Assembly: GCA_049512335.1 (NCBI GenBank)
Contig: JBEKXE010000125.1
Coordinates: forward strand, 1 to 13,365
Source: Lustribacter sp049512335
GTDB lineage: Bacteria > Vulcanimicrobiota > Vulcanimicrobiia > Vulcanimicrobiales > Vulcanimicrobiaceae
Length of the DNA: 13,365 nt
Reading direction: 5' to 3'
The notes under the pieces were generated by a model. The model saw only the letters and a program-made list of their open reading frames with translations. It made no database searches and was not told the origin of the DNA. The translations under genes and the position numbers were made by a program. This document shows, piece after piece, positions 7,228 to 13,365 of the stretch (position 1 is the first letter of the stretch; every line of letters begins with the position of its first letter).

Positions 7228-8087
7228 TGCGTTTGGCCAGCTTCCGGGCAGGCGAACGCAACAGCTACGGCATCGTCAACGAGGGCGGCATCACCGATCT
7301 GGGCAAGCGGCTCGGCACGACGTATCCGGCGCTGATCGACCTGATCCGCGCCGGCGCGCCCGGACTCGCGGCCGCGCGCGCGGCCGGCAACGCGATCGAC
7401 GTCGCGCCCGGCACGTTCACCTACGTTCCGCCCGTGCCCGGCACCGAGAAGATCATCTGCGTCGGGATCAACTACCCCGAGCGCCTCGACGAATACAAGG
7501 ACGGCCGCGAAAAACCCAAATACCCCAACCTCTTCGTGCGCTTTCCGGGCTCGTTCGTCGGGCACGACGTACCGATCGTGCGGCCCAAGCATTCGGACAA
7601 GTTCGATTACGAAGGCGAGATCGTCATCGTGATCGGTAAGAGCGGCCGCGACGTCCCACGCGAGGACGCGCTGGGAATGGTCTTCGGCCTGACGCTCGGC
7701 AACGAGGGCAGCTTGCGCGACTGGATTCGCCACGGCACGCTCAACGTCACGCAGGGCAAGAACTTCGACCGCTCGGGCAGCATCGGTCCCTGGATCGTCC
7801 CGGCCGGCGACCTGCCGCCGTTCCAGCCGCTCCACCTCACGACCAAGGTCAACGGCGAGTTGCGCCAAGACGACACGACCGACCGCCTCACCTGGGATTT
7901 CGCCGAGCTGATCCGCTACATCACGATGTTCGCCACGCTCGGTCCGGGCGACATGATCTTCACCGGAACCCCGGTCGGCGCGGGGGGACATCAGAAGCCG
8001 CCGAAATGGCTCGTCCCCGGCGACGTCGTTGAGGTCGAGGTGCCGCAGATCGGCGTCTTGCGCAACGCGGTCGTCGACGAAACATAA
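7227..8087 (+). CDS. FAH-family protein, divergent active site
   Basis: A 286-aa fumarylacetoacetate hydrolase-superfamily protein. Members hydrolyse or isomerise 2-keto acids such as fumarylpyruvate or acylpyruvates, using a divalent metal. The fold is clear: VGINY (79-83), FDYEGEIVIVIG (126-137) with metal ligands E129 and E131, GKNFDRSGSIGPW (177-189) and GDMIFTGTPVG (241-251). Two positions differ from the norm. The third ligand, normally Asp in [N/C]D-x-S-x-RD, is Glu (E160 in NEGSLRDW), and the NYxxHAxE histidine is replaced (NYPERLDE). The ATG at 7227 overlaps the previous stop (TGATG), so translation is probably coupled; a TTG at 7224 is in frame but less likely. It may be a specialised hydrolase or decarboxylase/isomerase rather than a standard fumarylpyruvase. 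Confidence 0.82.
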   Translation: MRLASFRAGERNSYGIVNEGGITDLGKRLGTTYPALIDLIRAGAPGLAAARAAGNAIDVAPGTFTYVPPVPGTEKIICVGINYPERLDEYKDGREKPKYPNLFVRFPGSFVGHDVPIVRPKHSDKFDYEGEIVIVIGKSGRDVPREDALGMVFGLTLGNEGSLRDWIRHGTLNVTQGKNFDRSGSIGPWIVPAGDLPPFQPLHLTTKVNGELRQDDTTDRLTWDFAELIRYITMFATLGPGDMIFTGTPVGAGGHQKPPKWLVPGDVVEVEVPQIGVLRNAVVDET

Positions 8088-8112
8088 CTTTCCGTCATTC
8101 CACACCTCTTTC

Positions 8113-8118
8113 AAGGAG
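8113..8118 (+). promoter_or_regulatory. Strong ribosome-binding site for the class II aldolase gene
   Basis: AAGGAG lies 7 bp before the GTG at 8126. It is the strongest Shine-Dalgarno in this operon and decides the GTG as the start. It sits in the only sizeable gap (38 bp) of the four-gene run, so this gene may be translated independently of its upstream neighbours. Confidence 0.75.
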
Positions 8119-8125
8119 TACGTAC

Positions 8126-8875
8126 GTGAGCGACGCCCTCGATCATGCCCTCAACGACCTCGTCATCGCCAATCGCATCCTGCACAACGAAGGCATCGTC
8201 GATGCGTACGGTCATATCAGTGTCCGGAACCCCGACAACCCGAAGCACTACTTCTGTTCCCGCTCGCTCGCCCCGAATCTCGTGAAGCGCGAAGACTTCA
8301 TGGAGTTCGATCTCGAGTCCAACATCATGAACGGCGACAAACGCTCGCCGTACCTGGAGCGCTTCATTCACGGTGCGATCATGGAAGCGCGGCCCGAGGT
8401 CATGTCGGTCGTGCACGCCCACGCCGAACCGACGTTGCCCTTCGGGATCGTGAAAGACAACAAGACGCCGTTGCGTCCGGTCGTGCATTCCGGCAGTTTC
8501 TTGGGTGAAGAGATCCCGATCTGGGACATCCACGACCACTTCGGCGATACGAACCTGCTGGTCGGCAACGTCGCGCAGGGCCGCAGTCTGGCCAAGCATC
8601 TCGGCGGGGGCAGCATCGCGCTCATGACGGCGCATGGGTTTGCCGCCGCCGGACGCTCGATCATCGAAGCCGTTCGCGTCTCCGTCTACGTCGCCAAGAA
8701 CGCGCGCGTCATGTTGAACGCGCGCTTGCTCGGCACCGAGCTGCGCTACCTCACCCAAGGGGAGATCGACGCGCGCAATTCGGGTTACAGCCCATATTCG
8801 AGCGAGACGTGGCGCGCCTGGGAATACTGGGCCAATGCCGCCGGCTGCGGCGATCTGCTCTGGCGGCCGGACTAG
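8126..8875 (+). CDS. Class II aldolase/adducin-family protein (possible decarboxylase)
   Basis: A 249-aa protein of the zinc-dependent class II aldolase / adducin fold. Metal ligands and the acid-base residue expected for the family are visible: E78 in YLERFIHG, H97 and H99 in VVHAHAEPT, and H170 in ALMTAHGFAAAG. The family contains sugar-phosphate aldolases and also decarboxylases of dihydroxybenzoate-type acids, such as the PhtC-type 3,4-dihydroxyphthalate decarboxylases. Lying between two FAH genes, downstream of a dihydroxyphthalate decarboxylase-like gene and beside a ring-cleaving dioxygenase, it is better explained as an aromatic-acid decarboxylase or a late-step lyase than as a sugar aldolase. 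That is inference from context. GTG start with AAGGAG upstream. Confidence 0.8.
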   Translation: MSDALDHALNDLVIANRILHNEGIVDAYGHISVRNPDNPKHYFCSRSLAPNLVKREDFMEFDLESNIMNGDKRSPYLERFIHGAIMEARPEVMSVVHAHAEPTLPFGIVKDNKTPLRPVVHSGSFLGEEIPIWDIHDHFGDTNLLVGNVAQGRSLAKHLGGGSIALMTAHGFAAAGRSIIEAVRVSVYVAKNARVMLNARLLGTELRYLTQGEIDARNSGYSPYSSETWRAWEYWANAAGCGDLLWRPD

Positions 8876-8884
8876 CCTGCGCCG

Positions 8885-9730
8885 ATGCGTATCGCGAGCT
8901 ACCTGGCCGACGGCGTTCCGGCGTTCGGCATCGTCACCGGCGACGGCGTCGTCACGATGAACGAGCGCCTCTCGCAGCGACACGCCTCGCTGCAGTCGGC
9001 GCTGGCCGCCGGCGCGCTCGACGAGATGCGCGACGTCGCGAAGAAGGCGCGGCCCGACCGCGACTTTGCCGGGTTGACGCTGCTGCCGGTCATTCCAAAT
9101 CCGGGCAAAACGCTCTGCGTCGGCATCAACTACCAGTCGCACGCCGCGGAGCAGGGCGCGGGAGCGGCGGCCAAGCCGAACATCTTCACCAAGTTCCCCG
9201 ACGTGCTGATCGGACACGACGGCTTCATGGTGCGGCCCAAAGCTTCCGTCGAGTTCGATTACGAGGGCGAGCTGGTCGTCGTGATCGGCCGCGGCGGGCG
9301 CGCGATCCCGAAAGAGCGCGCGCTCGACTACGTGGCGGGGTACGCGTGCGGCTGCGACACGTCGGTGCGCGACTTCATCAAAGCCTCGCTGCTGACCGGG
9401 AAGAATTTCCCCGCGACCGCGCCGGTGGGGCCGTGGATGGTGACCGCCGACGAAATCCCCGACCCCGCGAAACTCACGCTGACGACGCGGCTCAACGGGC
9501 AGCAAGTGCAGCACTCCGGCGTCGACAAGCTGATCTACTCCGTCCCGGCGCTGATCGAATACATCTCGGCGTTCACGCCGCTGGCGCCGGGCGACATCAT
9601 CTTCACCGGCACGCCGGACGGCATCGGCGCAAAACGAACGCCGCCCCTCTGGATGAAGGACGGCGACGTGATCGAGGTCGAGATCTCGCGCGTCGGGACG
9701 CTGCGCGCCCGCGTCGTCGACGAGACGTGA
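8885..9730 (+). CDS. FAH-family hydrolase (fumarylpyruvate/acylpyruvate hydrolase-like)
   Basis: A 281-aa FAH-superfamily enzyme with a complete active-site set. It has VGINYQSHAAEQ with H86 and E89 (residues 79-90), metal ligands E127 and E129 in FDYEGELVVVIG, D158 in CDTSVRDF, TGKNFPATAPVGPW (171-184) and GDIIFTGTPDGIG. This canonical pattern fits hydrolysis of fumarylpyruvate, maleylpyruvate or a related acylpyruvate to pyruvate plus a dicarboxylic acid, the last step of gentisate-type pathways. It lies 9 bp after the class II aldolase gene, so it is in the same operon. It ends 3 bp from the convergent dioxygenase gene. It is a distant paralogue of the 7227 gene, not a recent duplicate. 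Exact substrate unknown. Confidence 0.87.
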   Translation: MRIASYLADGVPAFGIVTGDGVVTMNERLSQRHASLQSALAAGALDEMRDVAKKARPDRDFAGLTLLPVIPNPGKTLCVGINYQSHAAEQGAGAAAKPNIFTKFPDVLIGHDGFMVRPKASVEFDYEGELVVVIGRGGRAIPKERALDYVAGYACGCDTSVRDFIKASLLTGKNFPATAPVGPWMVTADEIPDPAKLTLTTRLNGQQVQHSGVDKLIYSVPALIEYISAFTPLAPGDIIFTGTPDGIGAKRTPPLWMKDGDVIEVEISRVGTLRARVVDET

Positions 9731-9733
9731 GGC

Positions 9734-10951
9734 CTAGCTGACGAGCTGCGTCACGCTGCCGTCGGCGAGCTTTCCTTGGGCGCGGTACTGGCCGATGTGC
9801 CGCAGCACTTCCGCGTCGGTCACGGTGTAGAGTACCGCGTCGCTGCCGCTGGTGTTGACGTGCTTGCGCCAGGTGAACGGCGGCACGACCATGATGTCGT
9901 TGGGTTTCCAATCGAAGCGCTCGCCGCCGATCTCGCTGTAGCCCATGCCGTCCATCACCACGATGAACGTGCCGCAGGTCTCGCGTTTGGGCCGCAGCTC
10001 TTCGCCCGAGCGCAACAGCTGCGCCGAGTAGTTGAGCGTCGGAAACACCGCATCGCCCGTGATCGGGTTGACGAACTGCATGATGATGCCTTCGTACGGA
10101 TCGCCCGACTCGACGCGCAGTTTGTCGAGCGTCGCGCGCACGTCTTGACCACGGTAGTGGAAGAGCGGCGAGGGCTTCTGCCCCCAACCGCGCTGGTGCG
10201 CGACGAAGGCCGGCTTGAGGCCGCCGGTGCCGTAGAGATCATGCGAGTAACCGCGCGGGACCGATTCGCGTTGTGCCGTCGCACCCGGACGCGTCGAATC
10301 CACGTACGCTTGGTCGACCCAGGCGACGTCGAACATCTCCATCAGCGGCCAGTCGAGCATGTCGATCCAGATGACCGGCTTCTCGCCGTCGTTGCCGTGA
10401 TCGTGCCACGTGCCGTTGGGCGTGAGGATGATGTCGCCGCGGGCCGCTTCGCAGCGCTCGCCTTCGATGTTGGTGTAGCCGCCGTTGTCCGAGAGGATCG
10501 TGCGGCTCGCGTTGGGGCTGTGGATGTGGGCCGGCGCGACGTCGCCCGGGTTGTAGATCGAGATCGCGCAGCGGATCGTGTTCGTGACCTGCAGCCGGCC
10601 ACCGAGGCCGGGGTTGGTGAGCAGGATGCTCTGGCGGTCGGCGAACTCGATCGGCGGGATGTCGGCCTTGGCCGCGATCTGCGAAATCTTGTCGAGGTAG
10701 GGACCGTACTCTTCCCAGCGCCAGCGATACGGCAACGCCTTGAGCTGGTTGGCGGCGATGCGACCGCTGGTTTTCCCGCCCGCGCCGCTCGTGTCGGAGA
10801 ACCACGCGCGTTGCGCGGGGTTGTTCATCTCCGTGCGCAGCCAGAAGTTGAGCTTCGCAGCTTCGAGGTTCAGCTGTTCCATCAACTCGCGCGCCTTGAC
10901 GGATACCTCTTTGCGTTTGCCGCCTTCTGTCGGGCTGGTCACGGTCGCCAT
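9734..10951 (-). CDS. Gentisate 1,2-dioxygenase-like bicupin ring-cleavage enzyme
   Basis: A 405-aa two-cupin protein of the group holding gentisate 1,2-dioxygenase, salicylate 1,2-dioxygenase and 1-hydroxy-2-naphthoate dioxygenase, Fe(II) enzymes that open the aromatic ring next to a carboxylate. The N-terminal cupin (about 125-205) has H142 and H144 in HIHSPNASRTIL, the NIEGERC loop, and H183/H185 in NGTWHDHGN, followed by PVIWIDMLDWPL, which is highly characteristic. The C-terminal cupin (about 295-385) lacks an HxH pair, as is usual in this family. Length is slightly above the usual 340-390 aa because of an N-terminal helical extension. The ATG at 10951 is preceded by a good AAGGAG. Gentisate is the default substrate guess; HSPNASR differs somewhat from the common H[T/S]QNALRF, so another 2-hydroxybenzoate is possible. 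Confidence 0.85.
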   Translation of the reverse strand: MATVTSPTEGGKRKEVSVKARELMEQLNLEAAKLNFWLRTEMNNPAQRAWFSDTSGAGGKTSGRIAANQLKALPYRWRWEEYGPYLDKISQIAAKADIPPIEFADRQSILLTNPGLGGRLQVTNTIRCAISIYNPGDVAPAHIHSPNASRTILSDNGGYTNIEGERCEAARGDIILTPNGTWHDHGNDGEKPVIWIDMLDWPLMEMFDVAWVDQAYVDSTRPGATAQRESVPRGYSHDLYGTGGLKPAFVAHQRGWGQKPSPLFHYRGQDVRATLDKLRVESGDPYEGIIMQFVNPITGDAVFPTLNYSAQLLRSGEELRPKRETCGTFIVVMDGMGYSEIGGERFDWKPNDIMVVPPFTWRKHVNTSGSDAVLYTVTDAEVLRHIGQYRAQGKLADGSVTQLVS

Positions 10952-10959
10952 ACGTCTAT

Positions 10960-10965
10960 CTCCTT
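10960..10965 (-). promoter_or_regulatory. Ribosome-binding site of the dioxygenase gene
   Basis: On the minus strand AAGGAG occurs 8 bp before the ATG at 10951, fixing that start. The 63-bp gap to the upstream hydrolase gene leaves room for a promoter, but none is recognisable. Confidence 0.7.
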
Positions 10966-11014
10966 GCCCTGCGGGGGCTTGTCACTACCTTGTACCTAGA
11001 ACTATTTCGCCGAG

Positions 11015-11797
11015 TTATGAAGTTTCAATGAAGCGCTCGAGCGCGCGGTTGTACTCGGCCGGCCGGTCGACGTTCGATAGATGCCCGGCGCCCTCGAGTT
11101 CGACCAAAGTCGACCCCGGGATGTCGGCGTGGATCTGCCGCGATCCGGCCAGCATCTGGTCCTTCGTGCCGACCGCGACCAGCACCGGCACCCGGATCGC
11201 CCCCAAGCCCGGCTGATAGTTGAAGTCGGCGAGCGCTCCACAGCAGCCGATGAAGCCCGCGACGGGCGTGGTGAGGATCATCTCGCGCACCTTGGGGATG
11301 AACGGCGGCGCCTCCGGCGTCAGTGCGGTGGGGAACCAACGGGTCAGCGTCGAGTCGACCATGGCCGGCATACCGCCCTGACGGGCCTGCGCGATCCGCT
11401 CGCCCCATTGCTGCGCCGAAGCCGGCGTCGAGGCCGAGGAGCAATCGCACGGCGCGACTGACAGCAGACGGTCGGGATGGTTCTCGGCGAGACCGAGCGC
11501 CGTCATCCCGCCCATCGAGACGCCGGCGAAATGCGCCCGCTCGATCGAGAGCGCGTCGAACAAGCCGATCACGTCGGCCACCAGCAGATCGAAGGTGTAC
11601 GGTCCCTCCGGCGCGTCGGTGCCGCCGTGACCGCGCTGGTCATAGCGCAGCACGCGATAGCGCGACTTGAAGTGCGCCGCCTGTTCGTCCCACATCGTCA
11701 GGTTCGTGGCCAGCGAATTGCTGAACACGATCCACGGCGCGCCCTCGGGCCCGTCGATCTGCACGTTGAACGTGATCCCGTTCGCTTTGATCTTCAT
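11015..11797 (-). CDS. Alpha/beta-hydrolase, 3-oxoadipate enol-lactonase (PcaD)-like
   Basis: A 260-aa alpha/beta-hydrolase with a full triad: S94 in the GVSMGG elbow (92-97), D213 in GTKDQML and H239 in GAGHLSN. The RYDQRGHGGTDAP stretch (51-63) and FSNSLATNLTMWD near the N-terminus, which replaces the usual HG oxyanion motif, are both typical of 3-oxoadipate enol-lactonases of the beta-ketoadipate pathway. Whether it really acts there is uncertain, since no other pca gene is in the window. It could hydrolyse another lactone or ester from ring cleavage. The ATG at 11797 follows the upstream hydrolase stop by 14 bp, with AGGA close to the start, so the two hydrolases are probably co-transcribed. 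Confidence 0.8.
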   Translation of the reverse strand: MKIKANGITFNVQIDGPEGAPWIVFSNSLATNLTMWDEQAAHFKSRYRVLRYDQRGHGGTDAPEGPYTFDLLVADVIGLFDALSIERAHFAGVSMGGMTALGLAENHPDRLLSVAPCDCSSASTPASAQQWGERIAQARQGGMPAMVDSTLTRWFPTALTPEAPPFIPKVREMILTTPVAGFIGCCGALADFNYQPGLGAIRVPVLVAVGTKDQMLAGSRQIHADIPGSTLVELEGAGHLSNVDRPAEYNRALERFIETS

Positions 11798-11811
11798 CGT
11801 CCTACTTTGCC

Positions 11812-12591
11812 TTACTTTGCCGGAAGAAAGTCGAGTAACAGCGCGAGCAGCCCGCGCGGATTGGTGGCGGGCATGAAGTGGCCGGCATCGATCGCTTCGA
11901 AGCGCGCGCCGGGGATCTGCTCCGCGATGGACTGCGAACCGGCGACCGGCCGCACGACGTCCTGATTGCCGCCGACGACCATTGCCGGACAGGCGACCTT
12001 CGCGAGCGAGCCGCGCTTGTCGGTCGTCGCCAGCACGCGGAACGCCAGCGCGAAGCCGACCGGATCGTTGCCCAGATAGCGGCCGCGATAGCTGTCGTAG
12101 GTCTCGCGATCCGAGAGCTCGGGCGGATACGAGCGGTCGAGCATCTGCGGCAGCACGCTGCGGATGCCTTCGCGCTCGGCTTGCGCGGCGATCTTCTCCA
12201 GGGCCTCGGCGCGGGATGCGTCGACGCCCGGCGCCGGATTGCAGAACACGAGCGATGCCACGGCCTTCGGATCGCGTTCCATCAGCAGCAGCGCCTGCGT
12301 GCTCGCGGCCGCGATCGAGACGACGTGGTACGGACCCGGCAGCGCCAGCGCGCGCAGCAGCGCTTGCAGATCGTCGACCAGCGTCTCAAGCGTGTATTGC
12401 GCGCGTATCTTTTCCGAGAGGCCGAAGCCGCGCTGGTCGTAACGAAAGACCCGATGGCGGGCGGCGAGGCCCTGAACGACGCCGTCCCAGCTGTCCAGCG
12501 TCCCGCCCAGTTCGTGGAGCAGGATCACCACCGGTCCGGCTCCGTCGAGCTTATAGTGAAAGCTGGTCCCGTTCGCTTCGATCCAAGGCAT
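11812..12591 (-). CDS. Alpha/beta-hydrolase-fold protein lacking the nucleophilic serine
   Basis: A 259-aa alpha/beta-hydrolase-fold protein. The oxyanion region HELGGTLDSWD (26-36), RYDQRGFGLSEK (50-61), the acid D211 in GGNQDVV and the base H238 in DAGHFMP are all in place. The nucleophile elbow, normally G-x-S-x-G, reads S-I-A-A-A (92-96), so the nucleophile position is A94; the next Ser is three residues further on (S97). RutD-type proteins are a known precedent with Ala at this point. The protein may therefore be a lyase, a cofactor-free oxygenase-like enzyme, or a general acid-base hydrolase. I chose the ATG at 12591 (MPWIEANG), which matches how homologues begin; a GTG at 12603 would add four residues. 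It lies 50 bp after the ACP gene. Confidence 0.8.
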   Translation of the reverse strand: MPWIEANGTSFHYKLDGAGPVVILLHELGGTLDSWDGVVQGLAARHRVFRYDQRGFGLSEKIRAQYTLETLVDDLQALLRALALPGPYHVVSIAAASTQALLLMERDPKAVASLVFCNPAPGVDASRAEALEKIAAQAEREGIRSVLPQMLDRSYPPELSDRETYDSYRGRYLGNDPVGFALAFRVLATTDKRGSLAKVACPAMVVGGNQDVVRPVAGSQSIAEQIPGARFEAIDAGHFMPATNPRGLLALLLDFLPAK

Positions 12592-12612
12592 GGCCGGTGC
12601 CACTACCAGCGC

Positions 12613-12641
12613 CGGGCAGAGACGACCTGCCCGTCACGGGC
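12613..12641 (-). other. Overlapping alternative hairpins between ACP and hydrolase genes
   Basis: Two perfect stems share one central arm. CTGCCCG (12627-12633) can pair with CGGGCAG (12613-12619), and part of it, GCCCG (12629-12633), can pair with CGGGC (12637-12641). They cannot form together. The element starts directly after the ACP stop codon. With no T-tract it is not a classic terminator; it could be an RNA-processing or stability element, or chance in GC-rich DNA. Confidence 0.35.
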
Positions 12642-12887
12642 TCACTTGATGCGTGCGGAAAGATAATTGACGAGCTGGCTCAACGTACGGACTTTGCCGT
12701 AGTCGGTTTCGGGGACGTCAACGCCCAGTTTGTCGTGAATCCCGCCCAGGAAGTTGACGAAATCAAAGGAGTCGATATCGAGCGCTTCGCGCAGGCTTTC
12801 TCCGGGCTCGACGCGCGCTAGGTCTACCTCGGGTGCGATCTTATGGAGAAGCTCCTGCAATACCGATGTGATCTCAGCCTGCGTCAT
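12642..12887 (-). CDS. Acyl carrier protein
   Basis: An 81-aa discrete acyl carrier protein that would carry acyl chains on a 4'-phosphopantetheine arm. The attachment site is S40 in LDIDSFDFVNFL (residues 37-48), a D-S-F variant of the usual D-S-L. The acidic helix after it, the GESLREAL segment before it and the length all fit the family. I prefer the ATG at 12887, two bases after the upstream stop; a GTG at 12893 would overlap that stop (GTGA). Either way translation is coupled to the E2 acyltransferase gene. No ketosynthase, FabD or phosphopantetheinyl transferase is present in the window, so this is probably a dedicated ACP rather than the housekeeping AcpP. The acyl group carried is unknown. 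Confidence 0.9.
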   Translation of the reverse strand: MTQAEITSVLQELLHKIAPEVDLARVEPGESLREALDIDSFDFVNFLGGIHDKLGVDVPETDYGKVRTLSQLVNYLSARIK

Positions 12888-12889
12888 AG

Positions 12890-13365
12890 TCACAGTTTAT
12901 CGGGCTCCTGAAGAACGCCGTTCAGTGCAGTGAGAAATTGTGCTCCGCGGTGGCCATCGGTAGCGCGGTGGTCTGCCGCCAGTGTTGCGCTGAGTACCGG
13001 ACGAATGCCGATCATCTCGTCAGCGACGTGAGCTTGCGGGGTGATTCTGCCGAAGCCGATGAGTGCAACCTGAGGCGGGTAAATGACTCCGAAGACGGTT
13101 TCCACGCCGAGATCGCCGAGATTCGTCACGGTGATGGTGCCATCGGTCAACTCAGAGCTCTTCAAGCGCCCTTCCCGCGTCCGAGTGATGAGGTCGCGCA
13201 CAGCTTCCATGACGTCGCCGACGCTCTTCTCGTCGACGTCGTGAATGGCGGGAATCACGAGCCCGCCGGAGCGCAACGAGATGGCCATGCCGATGTGGAT
13301 CTGTTCTTTGATCTGATAGTCGTCGTTGACCCAATACCCGTTGAGCTCGGGAACTTGCGTGAGAG
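12890..13365 (-). CDS. 2-oxo acid dehydrogenase E2 acyltransferase, C-terminal part
   Basis: The frame is open to the window edge, so only the last 158 or so codons are seen. They form the C-terminal half of the chloramphenicol-acetyltransferase-like catalytic domain of dihydrolipoamide acyltransferases (E2). Motifs in order are PELNGYWVNDD, IHIGMAISLRSGGLVIPAI, TVTNLGDLGVETVFGVI, PPQVALIGFG and the active-site DHRATDGHRGAQFL with catalytic His and Asp. The lipoyl and subunit-binding domains, if present, lie outside. E2 transfers acyl groups from lipoyl-lysine to CoA; here the immediately following gene encodes an ACP, which raises the possibility of an ACP acceptor or donor. The branched-chain, acetoin or pyruvate type cannot be told from this part. 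An internal ATG at 13288 lies within the domain and is not the start. Confidence 0.9.
   Translation of the reverse strand, partial: LTQVPELNGYWVNDDYQIKEQIHIGMAISLRSGGLVIPAIHDVDEKSVGDVMEAVRDLITRTREGRLKSSELTDGTITVTNLGDLGVETVFGVIYPPQVALIGFGRITPQAHVADEMIGIRPVLSATLAADHRATDGHRGAQFLTALNGVLQEPDKL

Noticed and set aside
8111..9514. A 467-codon open frame on the minus strand
   Set aside because: Antisense to the class II aldolase and second FAH genes; compositionally a mirror frame.
9776..10999. A 407-codon open frame on the plus strand
   Set aside because: Antisense to the bicupin dioxygenase, which has clear metal-binding and family motifs and a good ribosome-binding site.
11803..11821. Tandem TACTTTGCC copies with a 10-bp period
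   Set aside because: Two copies only, partly in the end of the hydrolase coding sequence; too short to mean an operator or repeat array.

Overview
The window is high-GC bacterial DNA with densely packed genes and frequent GTG starts. It reads as a chromosomal fragment, possibly a metagenomic contig, because both ends cut through open frames. No rRNA, tRNA, CRISPR array or transposase is visible. The lineage cannot be fixed from the sequence. Several proteins look actinobacterium-like, and the single large palindromic repeat (6068-6202), with arms of the type GTCATCCTGAGC / GCTCAGGATGAC, resembles repeats I associate with Eremiobacterota-type and some other high-GC genomes. That lineage guess is weak.

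Left region (1 to about 1930) is accessory in character. It is visibly less GC-rich than the rest and carries small genes: a partial unknown ORF, a leftward 190-aa hypothetical with a basic KSRRRDP motif, a small rightward hypothetical (1164-1427), and a DUF2335-type membrane protein split by a one-base frameshift near 1611.

Second region (1993-6105) is a two-gene rightward unit for nucleic-acid processing. It holds a DEDDh (DnaQ-like) exonuclease followed 9 bp later by a 1169-aa protein. That protein joins a TM0106-type RecB/Cas4-like nuclease with four Fe-S-type cysteines, a DEDD RNase H-like domain and an SF1 (Upf1/Dna2-like) helicase. The helicase gene ends inside the palindromic repeat.

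Third region (6232-10951) looks like an aromatic-acid catabolic module. Rightward genes encode a 4,5-dihydroxyphthalate decarboxylase-like protein, a divergent FAH-family protein, a class II aldolase/decarboxylase-fold protein and a second, canonical FAH-family protein. Convergent to them is a gentisate 1,2-dioxygenase-type bicupin whose stop codon lies only 3 bp from that of the second FAH gene. A plausible flow is decarboxylation of a carboxylated dihydroxyaromatic, ring cleavage by the bicupin dioxygenase, then hydrolysis of the acylpyruvate product by a FAH enzyme. No ring hydroxylase or maleylpyruvate isomerase is present in the window.

Right region (11015-13365, all leftward, apparently upstream of the dioxygenase in the same direction) runs from a truncated 2-oxo acid dehydrogenase E2 acyltransferase, through a discrete acyl carrier protein, to two alpha/beta-hydrolases. 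One hydrolase is PcaD-like with an intact triad. The other has Ala where the nucleophilic Ser should be. The abutting E2-ACP pair is the least ordinary gene arrangement here and suggests that acyl groups may be passed to or from an ACP rather than only CoA.
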